Notes: generated from the letters alone by a model not told the origin. 64,000 bases of DNA from Nostoc sp. PCC 7107 (GCF_000316625.1 NC_019676.1:3180501-3244500), one strand, 5' to 3'; positions 10,402-19,905 are shown, numbered from the stretch's first letter. A program made the numbers and translations.

Positions 10402-11631
10402 GTGGCTCACGATGAACATGCAGTAACGGAACAAATTCATCCAAAAGATATTTCCTGGCCATTTTGGCCGATTGTGCCACTCTACCCCTACAGCAGACGG
10501 CGAACAATTCGTCGAGAAGTCATCAAAAATACTGTCTGGACTTTTGACCAATTACAAGGCATTTTTTACGTTGTTGTGCCGATTCGGATGACTGTTGTCA
10601 AGCTAGATGCTGGTGGTTTACTGGTATATGCGCCTGTTGCAGCAACAAAAGAATGTATTCAACTTGTTCAAGAATTGGTGGCTGAACATGGGGATATTAA
10701 ATATATTATTTTGCCAACTATCTCTGGTATCGAACACAAAGTTTTTGTCGGCCCTTTTGCGAGATGCTTTCCTAACGCACAGGTGTTTGTCGCGCCGAAT
10801 CAATGGAGTTTCCCGCTGAATTTACCATTAAGCTGGTTAGGTCTACCTGCAAAACGCACTCAGGTTTTGCCAGAAGATAGCAGCCAAGCGCCTTTTGCCG
10901 ATGAGTTTGATTATGAAATATTAAAGACGATTGATTTAGGCCTTGGTAAGTTTACAGAAGTGGCATTTTTTCACAGGCGATCGCACACTTTATTAGTCAC
11001 AGATGCGGTAGTATCAGTACCAGAAGAACCGCCAGCGATCGTGCAACTTGAACCCTATCCTTTACTATTCCACGCGAAAGAAAGAGGTTCGGATGTTGTT
11101 ACTAATAATCAACTAAATCGCCGCAAAGGATGGGAACGGATTACACTGCTTGCTTTATACTTTCAACCCAGTGCTTTAAAAGTACCTGCATGGGGTGAAG
11201 TATTCCGCGATGCCTTGAAAGCACCAGAACGCTCTATAAAGGCTTATTTTGGGTTATTTCCCTTCAAATGGCAAGATAACTGGCAGATGTCATTTCACGC
11301 TTTACGCGGAGATGGGCGTTTGTTTGTTGCACCAGTTTTACAAACTCTCATTCTCAACCGCGCACCCAAAGAAACACTTGATTGGGCGGATAAAGTGGCA
11401 AGTTGGAATTTTCAGTGGGTGATTCCCTGTCATTTTGACGCACCAATTAAAGCTCAACCACAGCAATTTCGCCAAGCATTTTCTTTTTTAGAAAAGCAAC
11501 CAACTGTCAGTACATGTTTGTTTAATAGTAGTAGTTATCCTTTACCAGAGGATGATTTTAAAATTCTCAAAGAAATTGATGCAGGTTTAAATAAGAGTGG
11601 AATTGTTCCGCCTGCGAAGGAGAAAATCTAA
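10402..11631 (+). CDS. DUF4336 protein (metallo-beta-lactamase-like fold suspected)
   Basis: A 409-residue protein that starts at a GTG (10402) after the purine-rich GGAGGGG at 10388-10394, about 7 bases upstream, which supports this start. The sequence DISWPFWPIVPLYPYSRRRT and GDIKYIILPTISGIEHKVF match my recollection of the DUF4336 family, widespread in cyanobacteria and plastids. The fold of that family is thought to be related to metallo-beta-lactamases, but the HxHxDH metal motif is not visible here, so hydrolase activity is not supported. No signal peptide or membrane helix is apparent. It converges with the GGDEF gene, 14 bp apart. Its function is unknown. Confidence 0.8.
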   Translation: MAHDEHAVTEQIHPKDISWPFWPIVPLYPYSRRRTIRREVIKNTVWTFDQLQGIFYVVVPIRMTVVKLDAGGLLVYAPVAATKECIQLVQELVAEHGDIKYIILPTISGIEHKVFVGPFARCFPNAQVFVAPNQWSFPLNLPLSWLGLPAKRTQVLPEDSSQAPFADEFDYEILKTIDLGLGKFTEVAFFHRRSHTLLVTDAVVSVPEEPPAIVQLEPYPLLFHAKERGSDVVTNNQLNRRKGWERITLLALYFQPSALKVPAWGEVFRDALKAPERSIKAYFGLFPFKWQDNWQMSFHALRGDGRLFVAPVLQTLILNRAPKETLDWADKVASWNFQWVIPCHFDAPIKAQPQQFRQAFSFLEKQPTVSTCLFNSSSYPLPEDDFKILKEIDAGLNKSGIVPPAKEKI

Positions 11632-11645
11632 AAGTTTGTGGAGAT

Positions 11646-13112
11646 TCAAAAGCAAATTTGATTACGCCCGTTTTTCTTAGCTGCTCTGACTTTATCGCTG
11701 GCTCGCTGCAAAAAAGACACAAGGTTATTTTCTGCCATTAGTTCAACAACACCAATACTGGTGGTGAGGTGAAACTGATGACCATTATAAGCTGTGATGA
11801 TTTCTTCACTCAAAGCTAGGCGAATTCTTTCAGCTATTTGACATCCGGTATTGAGGTCAGTATTAGACATGACAATACAAAATTCTTCGCCGCCGTAGCG
11901 TGTAACCCAATCTCCTGCTCGGATATGAGTTGTAAATATTTTTGCAGCAGTTTTTAAAGCTTGATCACCAGTAGGAAAACCATAGTTGCGATTCACTTCA
12001 CCGAAATTATCTAAATCGAGGAGCAAGATTGTTAGTCGTTGCTGATATTTATGATATTTTTCGATCTCACGGGCTAGTAATCTATCGAGATAACGGCGAT
12101 TAAATACTTCAGTTAAGCCATCATGCTCTGCTTCTATGCGATATTTATTGGCTAAACGACTGGCTTTCAGTACCATTTCACTAATCATTCGTTCCGCAGT
12201 GACACGAATGCGATGCTCAAAGTCAGTGATTAGTTTATCTTGACCAGAAGCATCAGCGATCGCTTCAAATTCTTCAGAGGTGACAACGCGGTTACGTCCC
12301 TTTTGCTTGGCCGCATAGATACATTGATTGATTTCTTGCCATAATTGCTCAACGGAAGAATGTCCTGACATCGCAACTACTCCTAATGAAGCTGTTAGAT
12401 GCACAGAAGATGTCTCATTCAGCTTGAATTCATGAGTTTCGATCTGCGTTCTGAGAAATTCGGCAAAAGCTTTTCCTTGCTCCATACCACCACCCATACA
12501 AATCACAAATTTATCACCGCCTGTCCGAGCGACGATACTAGCTCCTAGTGAGTACTTTTGGAGAATTTGTCCAATCTCTTGTAATATCTGATCTCCGACA
12601 ACATGACCATAGCGATCGTTAATAAACTTAAAACGATCAATATCTAAGTGAATTAAAGATAAAGGTTCTACTTCTTCTTTAGATGTTAAAAGCTTGATGG
12701 CATAATCGTTAAATTTGCGAAAATTAGCAATTCCAGTTAACTTATCAAGACTAAATAAATGCTTTTGCTGATTATGCCAAATACTGCGCTGTAAACGTAA
12801 ACCTATTTGCTGATTAATGGCATCGATTTTACAGGTTTCATCTCCTGCTTCTAACCAGCAAAGAACAGCAGCTTCTTGCTCAATTGTCTCTATCAATACT
12901 ACTATTGGTAAACCAACAGTAGTATACATATATTTGACTTGCTCTAAATTTTCAAAAGCCTTGATATCGAGTACAATAACATCAAAGTCTTGCTCAAATA
13001 AAGTTGAAATATCAACTTGCATCCACTCAAAATTGAGGGGAACATTTATTGGTTGAGGCAAATCTAGTGAACTACACCACGCAACTCGAATTGCTTTCAC
13101 CTGTTCATTCAT
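11646..13112 (-). CDS. Tandem-GGDEF protein, probable diguanylate cyclase
   Basis: A 488-residue protein. The N-terminal ~110 residues look like a receiver-like alpha/beta domain but without a clear phosphoacceptor arrangement. Two GGDEF domains follow. The first (about 140-285) has HLDIDRFKFINDRYGH but its signature loop is RTGGDKF, with Lys in place of the metal-binding Glu, and no RxxD inhibition site before it. The second (about 330-488) has LLDLDNFGEVNRNYGF and an intact RYGGEEF, preceded by RAGD in the correct place for the RxxD product-inhibition site. So the second domain should make c-di-GMP and be feedback-inhibited, while the first is probably regulatory. No EAL domain is present. 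Start ATG at 13112. Confidence 0.92.
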   Translation of the reverse strand: MNEQVKAIRVAWCSSLDLPQPINVPLNFEWMQVDISTLFEQDFDVIVLDIKAFENLEQVKYMYTTVGLPIVVLIETIEQEAAVLCWLEAGDETCKIDAINQQIGLRLQRSIWHNQQKHLFSLDKLTGIANFRKFNDYAIKLLTSKEEVEPLSLIHLDIDRFKFINDRYGHVVGDQILQEIGQILQKYSLGASIVARTGGDKFVICMGGGMEQGKAFAEFLRTQIETHEFKLNETSSVHLTASLGVVAMSGHSSVEQLWQEINQCIYAAKQKGRNRVVTSEEFEAIADASGQDKLITDFEHRIRVTAERMISEMVLKASRLANKYRIEAEHDGLTEVFNRRYLDRLLAREIEKYHKYQQRLTILLLDLDNFGEVNRNYGFPTGDQALKTAAKIFTTHIRAGDWVTRYGGEEFCIVMSNTDLNTGCQIAERIRLALSEEIITAYNGHQFHLTTSIGVVELMAENNLVSFLQRASDKVRAAKKNGRNQICF

Positions 13113-13264
13113 GAATTTCCAACTTTAGTAACCGACAAAAGTATATGGTTAACTTAAAGTTTAACAAGTAAATTCAGTAGTCTGTGAGCAACATTCTTTG
13201 ACTAAGAAATTAAGTTTTTCTAAGTGAAGTTACTAACAGGGAAATTGCTGGTTATGATGCAATC

Positions 13265-13415
13265 AGGACTTACGCAAAAATAACGTAACTCCGTCATTAC
13301 GTAGGCGTTAGCCTTACCGTAGGGTACAATAGCGACGTCATCCCCCCTGAAGCTGGGATTGCTTCCCTACACTTCGTTCCGGTCGCAATGACACTATCGG
13401 CGTTGCGTAAGTCCT
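13265..13415. mobile_element. Candidate MITE with 13-bp terminal inverted repeats
   Basis: AGGACTTACGCAA (13265-13277) is repeated in inverted form as TTGCGTAAGTCCT (13403-13415), enclosing 151 bp with no coding capacity. GCAAT lies one base outside each end, which may be a 5-bp target duplication. Inside are further dispersed motifs (GTAGGCGTTAGCC and a CCCTACACTTCGTTCC stretch). The rest of 13113-13696 shows no gene. Confidence 0.65.
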
Positions 13416-13696
13416 AGCAATTACTAAAACTTGTATTTCTATCCCATTCATTCAGTATAAATTTGACGAGATTTTAAGCCAGCTATAGCAATATTAAATA
13501 AGTCATATAAAATACAGATCAGGAAACGAACTAACACCATTTTGAATTATGGAAGGGTTTATTAATCAGCGGTTCAGAACTCCATCTGTCGCAATCATTT
13601 TCCAAGTTGTTATAAACTGATGTTCTTGCGCCACTAGCAAATTCAGATCCTTCTAAATTCATTTATGCCAAAGATAAAAAATTTTCTCTAAAATGG

Positions 13697-15094
13697 TCAA
13701 GTCATCACATTGCCGTAGCACACCCTATTAGACTGACATTGTTGAATAAATCGCTGGGGAATTTCTATACTAGCACCCCAATGCAAGTGTATATATGAAG
13801 CGTGAAGATTAACGGATAAATTCCAGCCTTCAAAGCCCATATTTTCATCACAATCGTAGCGGTAAGTTTCAAATAATGGCTGATGAGAATTGGTGCTTAA
13901 ACTTGAGCGATGAAACTCATGTCCGTAAATATTTGTCCCGGCATTGACTAACAAACTATCTTGTAATGCTATCGCCCGACGATAACCCAAAGTTAAACGT
14001 CCACCCATGCAGGCAGATGTGGGGATTATTCCTACCATTGGGTAAGTTTTACCCTCAAAATCGATGATTTCTGCACACAAATACATCAATCCGCCACATT
14101 CGGCAATTGTGGGCATACCTTGAAGAATCGCTGTTTTTACTGCTTGTAAAACATTGGTATTTTTAGTTAATTGTTCAGCAAAAACTTCTGGAAAACCACC
14201 GCCAAAATACATTCCCTGAATATTTGGCGGTAATTCTGAGTCTGCTAGAGGACTCCAAAAAACTAACTCTGCACCTAATTGTTGGAGTATATCGAGATTA
14301 TCTTGATAATAAAAATTAAAAGCGCGATCGCGTGCAACCGCAATCCTGATTTTAGTTAGTGCTGTTAGCGGTAGCGGGGCGTTCAGTCTGTGCTGAGTTT
14401 TTAATAAAGGTAATAAACTTTGCCAGTCAAAGCAATTATCACCTAAATCAGCTAGACGTTCTACCACAGCATCCAGTTCGCTAATTTCGCCTGTGGGGAC
14501 TAAACCGAGATGGCGGTCAGGAATTGTAATGTTATCTTGACGACGCAATACACCAAGAATCGGTAACTGTAGAGATTGTAGAGCATCTTTGAGAAGAGAG
14601 AGATGGCGATCGCTGCCGACGCGATTGAGGACTAAACCAGCTATCTTAATTTTAGGGTCAAAGGAACAATAACCGTGAGCGATCGCCGCCACAGAACCCG
14701 ATAACCGACTGCAATCAATTACCAACACCACAGGTAAATCAAGTAACTGTGCAATATGCGCCGTACTAGCAAAAGTGAATGGGTGTAAACTAGCTTCTTC
14801 CCCACTCCCCATCACCCCATCAAACAACCCCATTACCCCTTCAACCAAAGCATATTCACTTGTTTGGTGATGTTTAGCAAAACATTGCTGAACGTAAACT
14901 TCACTAGTCAGCACTGGGTCTAAGTTGCGACAAGCAAGACCAGTCACATACTGATGAAACATTGGGTCAATATAGTCTGGCCCGACCTTGAAAGATTGCA
15001 CCTGACCACCACGACGACATAAAGATGCTAAAAGAGCGAGTGTAACTGTTGTCTTACCCACCCCGCTACGTTCGCCAGCAATTACTAAAGCCAT
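13697..15094 (-). CDS. cbiA: Cobyrinate a,c-diamide synthase
   Basis: A 465-residue amidotransferase of CobB/CbiA type. The N-terminal part has the P-loop ERSGVGKTT, then FKVGPDYIDPMFH and EGVMGLFDGV, all characteristic. The C-terminal class I glutamine amidotransferase domain carries the nucleophile Cys in TIAECGGLMYLC and ends with a GHEFHRSS and HLHWG segment that supplies the His. The enzyme amidates the a and c side chains of cobyrinate using ATP and glutamine in corrinoid synthesis. This fits the B12-dependent ribonucleotide reductase encoded about 10 kb away. Start ATG at 15094; hicB lies divergently 129 bp upstream, and I see no cobalamin riboswitch in that short gap. Confidence 0.95.
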   Translation of the reverse strand: MALVIAGERSGVGKTTVTLALLASLCRRGGQVQSFKVGPDYIDPMFHQYVTGLACRNLDPVLTSEVYVQQCFAKHHQTSEYALVEGVMGLFDGVMGSGEEASLHPFTFASTAHIAQLLDLPVVLVIDCSRLSGSVAAIAHGYCSFDPKIKIAGLVLNRVGSDRHLSLLKDALQSLQLPILGVLRRQDNITIPDRHLGLVPTGEISELDAVVERLADLGDNCFDWQSLLPLLKTQHRLNAPLPLTALTKIRIAVARDRAFNFYYQDNLDILQQLGAELVFWSPLADSELPPNIQGMYFGGGFPEVFAEQLTKNTNVLQAVKTAILQGMPTIAECGGLMYLCAEIIDFEGKTYPMVGIIPTSACMGGRLTLGYRRAIALQDSLLVNAGTNIYGHEFHRSSLSTNSHQPLFETYRYDCDENMGFEGWNLSVNLHASYIHLHWGASIEIPQRFIQQCQSNRVCYGNVMT

Positions 15095-15223
15095 TGAAAA
15101 AAACTACTGTGTACTATATTGTTTAACTTGCGATCGTACTGTTTTTATCAATATTTAAAAGCGGTTATTATAAAATTCAGCATAAGCTAAAAGTAGCTCA
15201 ATCACTCATGAGTTAAAAACATA

Positions 15224-15463
15224 ATGCAGAATCACAGCAAACAGATTTACAATTATACCGTTATTTTAGAAAAAGAATCAGATGGAGGTTATCACGCATT
15301 TTGTCCTGCCTTAAAAGGCTGTCATTCTCAAGGAGATTCTTTTGAAGAAACGATTGAGAATATTACAGAAGCTATGGAATTATATATTGAAAGTTTAAAA
15401 GCTGATAATCAACCTATTCCCAAAGAAGATTTAATTGTTAAGCCTTTGAGTATACTAGTATGA
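15224..15463 (+). CDS. hicB: HicB-family antitoxin
   Basis: A 79-residue protein with the degenerate RNase H-like HicB fold: YTVILEKESDGGYHAFCPAL, KGCHSQGDSFEETIENI and TEAMELYIESLK follow the family pattern closely. It should bind and neutralise HicA. The usual C-terminal DNA-binding extension (HTH or ribbon-helix-helix) is absent, so operon autorepression by this protein is doubtful. The stop overlaps the start of hicA by four bases (ATGA at 15460-15463), indicating translational coupling. The order is antitoxin first. Confidence 0.92.
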   Translation: MQNHSKQIYNYTVILEKESDGGYHAFCPALKGCHSQGDSFEETIENITEAMELYIESLKADNQPIPKEDLIVKPLSILV

Positions 15464-15693
15464 GTAATTTTCCTAGTGTCAAAGCGAAGGATTTTATTAA
15501 GGTTGCCGAACAATTAAGCTTTTATTTTGACCGTCAAAAGGGGAGTCATGCTATTTACAAAAATAGTCAAGGACATAGGGTTGTAATTCCTATCCATGCT
15601 GGAAAAGACATAAAACAAGGAACTTTAATGGGTATGATTCAGGATATAGGCATTGACAAGGATACTTTCTTTGAGTTGCTAGGAAAATTATAG
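15460..15693 (+). CDS. hicA: HicA-family toxin, mRNA interferase
   Basis: A 77-residue protein with a double-stranded-RNA-binding-like fold. The catalytic His is in RQKGSHAIYKN, followed by the strands RVVIPIHAGKDIKQGTLMGM and the closing helix DIGIDKDTFFELL. HicA toxins cleave mRNA and arrest translation until bound by HicB. All key residues are present so the toxin looks intact. It is slightly longer than the shortest HicA proteins because of an N-terminal helix. It pairs with the overlapping hicB gene. Confidence 0.93.
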   Translation: MSNFPSVKAKDFIKVAEQLSFYFDRQKGSHAIYKNSQGHRVVIPIHAGKDIKQGTLMGMIQDIGIDKDTFFELLGKL

Positions 15694-15855
15694 TATCATG
15701 TAAAGTCTATAATGAGGTAATAACATAAATTTTATTTGTGTTTCTCAACAGTTGATTGTTTATCCAAAACCCACAAAAATATCTGTCTAACTTTAATCAA
15801 ATATTAGCGATCGCACTTAATTATAATTAAATGTTAATCAATTTCAAAATCATTT

Positions 15856-16605
15856 ATGGGAATAACAGGTAAAATAAAACAAATTTCTTCATCAACCTTG
15901 GATTTATTTATCAAAGACCCATATCTTGTTGATGCTTTTTTCTATGCTAATTTGGTGCCAGAATCGGCTTTCTGGGAAAGAGTGTCTTATTGGACTGGTG
16001 AATCTACTGGCAAAACAAAACAAAACCCTATATTAAAATTTTGGAATAAGTTTACAGCTAGAAATAAACAGTTAAAATACACATACAACTGGCAAAAAAT
16101 AAGAGGAAAGTTTCTTGCTGAGTGGGAAAAACCTGAACTTTATTTAGATAAATCTTGGCAAGAATTGACATTTTTGCTAGGAGGTTACATTGCCGCTTAT
16201 TACTCTACCCCTCAAGGCAAAATCCCCGAATTAATAGTAGAAAAAGGATACAAAAAAGATTTTTTACCATTTCTAGTCATCAAAAATTCCCAGTGGGATG
16301 GTAAGCCTTTAGTGAATGCCTTTGGTGCTGGTAAAGATATCGGTTATGAAACAGGATATGGCCCAGTTAGATATCTGCAAGCAGGTGATGAAGTTGGTCA
16401 AATTCTGGATGGGTTACTAGAACTTTCTCAAGAAGGTTTTGAAAATCGTTTTATGCTAGAGTCGCAAAAGCCCAACCCTGTACCCTGGATTGATTTTTCA
16501 GAAGAAGAAATGCTTGATTGGATGGTAGATTACTACAATGAAATAGTTGATTACTATGAAGATACTGTTAGACAACAAAAGGCACTCCTGCTTTATTTGA
16601 CGTAA
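15856..16605 (+). CDS. DUF1877 (YfbM-like) protein
   Basis: A 249-residue soluble protein. Features I recognise from DUF1877 are the start MGITGKIKQISSSTLDLFIKDPYLV (a helix following a short strand), LDKSWQELTFLLGG, NAFGAGKDIGYETGYGPVRYL and a C-terminal helix pair ending QQKALLLYL. The segment around 60-90 (NPILKFWNKFTARNKQL) is an insertion compared with short members. No catalytic motif is known in the family and no enzymatic role can be assigned. It lies 160 bp after hicA on the same strand but is probably independent. Confidence 0.8.
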   Translation: MGITGKIKQISSSTLDLFIKDPYLVDAFFYANLVPESAFWERVSYWTGESTGKTKQNPILKFWNKFTARNKQLKYTYNWQKIRGKFLAEWEKPELYLDKSWQELTFLLGGYIAAYYSTPQGKIPELIVEKGYKKDFLPFLVIKNSQWDGKPLVNAFGAGKDIGYETGYGPVRYLQAGDEVGQILDGLLELSQEGFENRFMLESQKPNPVPWIDFSEEEMLDWMVDYYNEIVDYYEDTVRQQKALLLYLT

Positions 16606-16737
16606 CTGCACATTAAAACATCAGAGAAAATTTTTTAATCCAATCTCAGCGAACCTTTGCGCCAACCTCCGCGCACCTTTGCGTTAAAGAAAGCTAGTAT
16701 TTCCTGACAGCTTGAGGCTCAAAAATTGCCTCTGTAT

Positions 16738-16777
16738 TAAAAAAAGCCCCCCATTATGAAAATTGGAAGGCTTTTTG
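16738..16777 (-). terminator. Probable terminator of the fbp-tal-zwf-opcA cluster
   Basis: AAAAAGCC (16741-16748) and GGCTTTTT (16769-16776) form a stem just past the opcA stop. Read on the minus strand the stem is followed by a run of T. A dispersed motif (GCGAACCTTTGCG and relatives, 16648-16686) lies between it and the DUF1877 gene, which converges on it. Confidence 0.75.
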
Positions 16778-16798
16778 GAGAAATTAGCTGAGATGAAT

Positions 16799-18169
16799 CT
16801 AACCCTTAAGTGAAGGTTTCACAGTTTGGGCAATAATTCCCAAGCTATCTTCAAACAGAGTCTCACGTCCCCAGCGTTGTACTTGCTGACTCAACAGTGC
16901 TTCCGCTTTTTGTTCAGAAAGTGAACTCACTTGTTGGAATAAACCAGCAGATTGAGCGCCCCCGTGGGTTTCCATCCGCATACAACCGCCAGTCTCCGAG
17001 CAGATAACTGTGCTACATTCAGCTTTGGTATTAGTTGAACTCAGACGTAAAGCAATCAAGTCACCGGGAATATCACCAACATCAGCAACCGGAACTCCTG
17101 CTAACTCGGCTTCTATTTGTTTTTGGTCTTGAGCCACAAAGCGAATCCGAATGATATCGTAATCATTGCTTTCCTTTTGATAGGAAATCGGCATCCAATC
17201 TAAGCGACTAGCCAACCAACCTAAAAATAGTAGTGCTTGGGCAGGGTTGCCTTTTTCATAGTCAATTGTGACGCGGTCAATGTCCTTTAAGGCGGCGCGA
17301 CGATTGGGGGGGTCGTAAGCTTCTGCTGTCAATTCTTGCCATGCTGCTAAACGCCGCCAATTCAAATCAGCCAAGGGTATGTTAGTTTCGACTAACTCTT
17401 GTAAGCTGAGTAAATCGCTTTCTGGTTCGTTAAAGTTGCAAGAATCAACTATGACGTTATTGCAAACGGCAGCCAAGCGCTTAAATAATGGGTTGTTGGG
17501 GTCGGGAGTAGCTTTCCACCACAGGAACTTCGGCAGACCACCAATTAGTAATGCGGGAATCATCCCCCCAATTCTTTCTAAAGCCGAGGCTGTACCAGAA
17601 AGGGTGATATATTCGCAACAAACTAGAGTGCTAGAAGATTGCTTTTGAATTGGGCAGTAAGCAGAAACTTGTGCTTTTACCCCTTCATCTTCGCCTGCGA
17701 TGGGACATAAGGCAATGATGCGACAGGGGTTGCGTAAAGCAATTTCATCAGCAATTCTGGGGCTGGTGACACTAACGTTATAGGAACCATTACCATTTTC
17801 CGCAACGGCTCCATTACCTTGGCGTTTGGTGTATTCTTCCCGCAATTTTGCCAAAGTTTCTGTTGTAGCCGTGCCAGTTTCTAGCAGTTCATATTTTTGT
17901 TGTGCTAACCGCAGTGCTATATCCGTCTGTGGCCCTAAAATCCCGTCAATGGGGCCATTATAAAATCCCAGAGATGCCAAAAGATACTGAGTTTCTTCTG
18001 GTTCGTACACCACTAAGGTAAAAGTTGTAGCACGAGTAGCCGCAGGTAGCGCACCATCTTCACCAGTGATGCCATAACTTTGCCAAATTTGATTCAGTTC
18101 CGCTTCGATTTCATTCAGCGAAATGTCCTTGGGGGCTTGGAGTGAAAAAATGGTAGGAGCTTGGGTCAT
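16799..18169 (-). CDS. opcA: OpcA, glucose-6-phosphate dehydrogenase allosteric effector
   Basis: A 456-residue protein. OpcA is needed for assembly and redox activation of glucose-6-phosphate dehydrogenase in cyanobacteria (established knowledge). It is identified by position directly after zwf and by conserved segments RIADEIALRNPCRIIALCP, GLPKFLWWKATPDPNNPLF and VQRWGRETLFEDSL. Residues about 60-110 (LLASLGFYNGPIDGILGPQT) form a peptidoglycan-binding-type domain inserted near the N-terminus, as in cyanobacterial OpcA but absent from actinobacterial ones. Several Cys residues occur (including the pair in STVICSETGGCMRME), possibly relevant to redox control. A 94-bp gap containing GAAGTAT repeats separates it from zwf. 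Confidence 0.95.
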   Translation of the reverse strand: MTQAPTIFSLQAPKDISLNEIEAELNQIWQSYGITGEDGALPAATRATTFTLVVYEPEETQYLLASLGFYNGPIDGILGPQTDIALRLAQQKYELLETGTATTETLAKLREEYTKRQGNGAVAENGNGSYNVSVTSPRIADEIALRNPCRIIALCPIAGEDEGVKAQVSAYCPIQKQSSSTLVCCEYITLSGTASALERIGGMIPALLIGGLPKFLWWKATPDPNNPLFKRLAAVCNNVIVDSCNFNEPESDLLSLQELVETNIPLADLNWRRLAAWQELTAEAYDPPNRRAALKDIDRVTIDYEKGNPAQALLFLGWLASRLDWMPISYQKESNDYDIIRIRFVAQDQKQIEAELAGVPVADVGDIPGDLIALRLSSTNTKAECSTVICSETGGCMRMETHGGAQSAGLFQQVSSLSEQKAEALLSQQVQRWGRETLFEDSLGIIAQTVKPSLKG

Positions 18170-18176
18170 AGCTTTT

Positions 18177-18262
18177 GAAGTATGAAGTATGAATTAGGAA
18201 GTATGAAGTATGAAGTATGAAGTATGAAAAAATTTCAGACTTTGGCCTTCAGACTTCAGACT
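18177..18262. repeat. GAAGTAT heptanucleotide repeats between zwf and opcA
   Basis: GAAGTAT is repeated about six times (18177-18226, with one interruption), followed by the inverted motif CAGACTT...CTTCAGACTTCAGAC (18236-18262). The block lies in what should be a transcribed spacer of the operon and can fold into a hairpin. Confidence 0.75.
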
Positions 18263-18263
18263 T

Positions 18264-19793
18264 TTAGAGTCTGCGCCAGCGACGGCCGTCTTGGTTAATC
18301 AACAATTCGGCTTCTGCGGGTTCCCAAGTACCTGCTTCGTAATGGGGAATAATTGCTGGGTCTGTAGGTGCATCCCAAACAGAAAGCGCGGGGGTGACTA
18401 TTTGCCAAGCTGCTTCCACTTCATCGGCCCGTGTGAACAATGTTTGGTCGCCCATCATGCAATCTAAGAAGAGGCGATCGTAGGCATCAGAAGTGCCGGA
18501 AATCCCAAAGGAACCGTAACTAAAGTCCATATCTACAGAACGGGTGCGGAATTCTGCCCCTGGCATTTTCACATCAAAGCGCAAAGAAATTCCTTCGTTG
18601 GGTTGAATCCGCATTGCCAATACGTTGGCATTTCTTTGTTGGGCGGCGGATTGGAACATCCTAGAAGGAACATCGCGGAAATGAATCGAAATTTCGCTGA
18701 CTTTTTTCGGCATCCGTTTGCCAGTCCGCAAATAGAAAGGTACACCTTGCCAACGCCAGTTATCCACCATGAATTTCATGGCTACATAAGTGGGTGTACC
18801 GGACTTGGGATCAACACCTGGTTCTTCGTGGTATCCTGGCACTGGTTGTCCTTTCATCCAACCAGCACTGTATTGACCGCGAATAGCGGAACGGGACAAA
18901 TTGTGGATATCTGCTAGGCGAGTTGCTTGGAGTACTTTAACTTTTTCTGTGCGGATACTGTTAGCATCCATTGAGTTGGGTGCTTCCATGGCCGTCAAGC
19001 AGTAAAGTTGCATTAAGTGGTTTTGCAACATATCTCGGAGTGCGCCGGCTTTTTCATAATACCCAGCCCGGTCTTCTACCCCTACAGTTTCAGCAACGGT
19101 AATTTGTACGTGATCAACGAACTGACGGTTCCATAAAGGTTCAAAAATCGCGTTGGCAAAGCGGAACACGAGCAAGTTTTGAACGGTTTCTTTACCTAAG
19201 TAGTGGTCAATGCGATAGACTTGATTTTCTTTACAATACTTCTGCACAATCAAGTTGAGGCTCTGAGCAGAAGCCAAGTCTCGACCAAAGGGTTTTTCAA
19301 TTACTAGGCGGTGTTTTTCTGGATTGTCCAGCATTCCGCCTTCCCCTAGTTGCTTGATGGCTTCGGGGAAAAAGTTGGGAGCGACGGAAAGGTAGAACAT
19401 ATGATTGCCGCGTGTTCCCCGTTTTTCGTCTAATTCGTTTAATAGGGTTTTGAGTTTTTGGTAACTTTCTGGGTTATCTATATCACCAGGACAATAGAAC
19501 AAACCCTGGGAAAAGTCTTGCCAAAGTTCTTCTAGTTCCACACCACCATGTGCTTCTTCCATGCCTTTACGCATTTGTTCACGGAAGTAGTCGTGGCTCC
19601 ATTCCCGCCGGGCCACACCAACAATCGTGATTTCTGGTGGAACCCGCCGTTCTCGCCGCAGTTTGTATAATGCTGGAACTAGTTTGCGCCAGGTAAGATC
19701 ACCAGAAGCGCCAAAGATAACTATAATTTGGGGTTCGGGCATCCCTTGCTGTTGCAGACCAACGCGCAAGGGATTTTCTAGCAGACTGACCAT
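18264..19793 (-). CDS. zwf: Glucose-6-phosphate 1-dehydrogenase
   Basis: A 509-residue enzyme. It oxidises glucose 6-phosphate to 6-phosphogluconolactone with NADP+, entering the oxidative pentose phosphate pathway that feeds reductant in the dark and in heterocysts. The Rossmann motif is [19 protein letters not shown], the active-site peptide is [13 protein letters not shown] with the catalytic His and Lys, and EKPFG precedes it. Length is normal and no key residue is missing. It sits between tal and opcA on the minus strand; gaps are 112 and 94 bp, each with short repeats, so co-transcription is likely but not tight. Confidence 0.98.
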   Translation of the reverse strand: MVSLLENPLRVGLQQQGMPEPQIIVIFGASGDLTWRKLVPALYKLRRERRVPPEITIVGVARREWSHDYFREQMRKGMEEAHGGVELEELWQDFSQGLFYCPGDIDNPESYQKLKTLLNELDEKRGTRGNHMFYLSVAPNFFPEAIKQLGEGGMLDNPEKHRLVIEKPFGRDLASAQSLNLIVQKYCKENQVYRIDHYLGKETVQNLLVFRFANAIFEPLWNRQFVDHVQITVAETVGVEDRAGYYEKAGALRDMLQNHLMQLYCLTAMEAPNSMDANSIRTEKVKVLQATRLADIHNLSRSAIRGQYSAGWMKGQPVPGYHEEPGVDPKSGTPTYVAMKFMVDNWRWQGVPFYLRTGKRMPKKVSEISIHFRDVPSRMFQSAAQQRNANVLAMRIQPNEGISLRFDVKMPGAEFRTRSVDMDFSYGSFGISGTSDAYDRLFLDCMMGDQTLFTRADEVEAAWQIVTPALSVWDAPTDPAIIPHYEAGTWEPAEAELLINQDGRRWRRL

Positions 19794-19838
19794 AACAATT
19801 TTTTGATCTTGGAGTTGAGATTTGGATGGGTAGAAATT

Positions 19839-19900
19839 AAGAGTAAAAAGGTAAAAGACTATATTTCTTTTTACTTTTGCCTTTTTACTTTTTACTTCTT
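19839..19900. repeat. AAAAGTAAAAA-type repeats forming a hairpin between tal and zwf
   Basis: AGAGTAAAAAGGTAAAAG (19841-19858) is mirrored by CTTTTGCCTTTTTACTT (about 19873-19889) to give an imperfect hairpin in the tal-zwf spacer. It belongs to the same CAAAAGT/GTAAAAA heptamer family seen after nfu and elsewhere. Confidence 0.65.
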
Positions 19901-19905
19901 AGACC

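Noticed and set aside
10402-11631. Active metallo-beta-lactamase
   Set aside because: No HxHxDH motif or other complete metal site can be seen, so only the DUF4336 family call is kept.
15095-15223. Cobalamin riboswitch before cbiA
   Set aside because: The gap is only 129 bp, shared with the hicB promoter, and no B12-box-like conserved core was found. The 100-bp gap before nrdJ also shows none.
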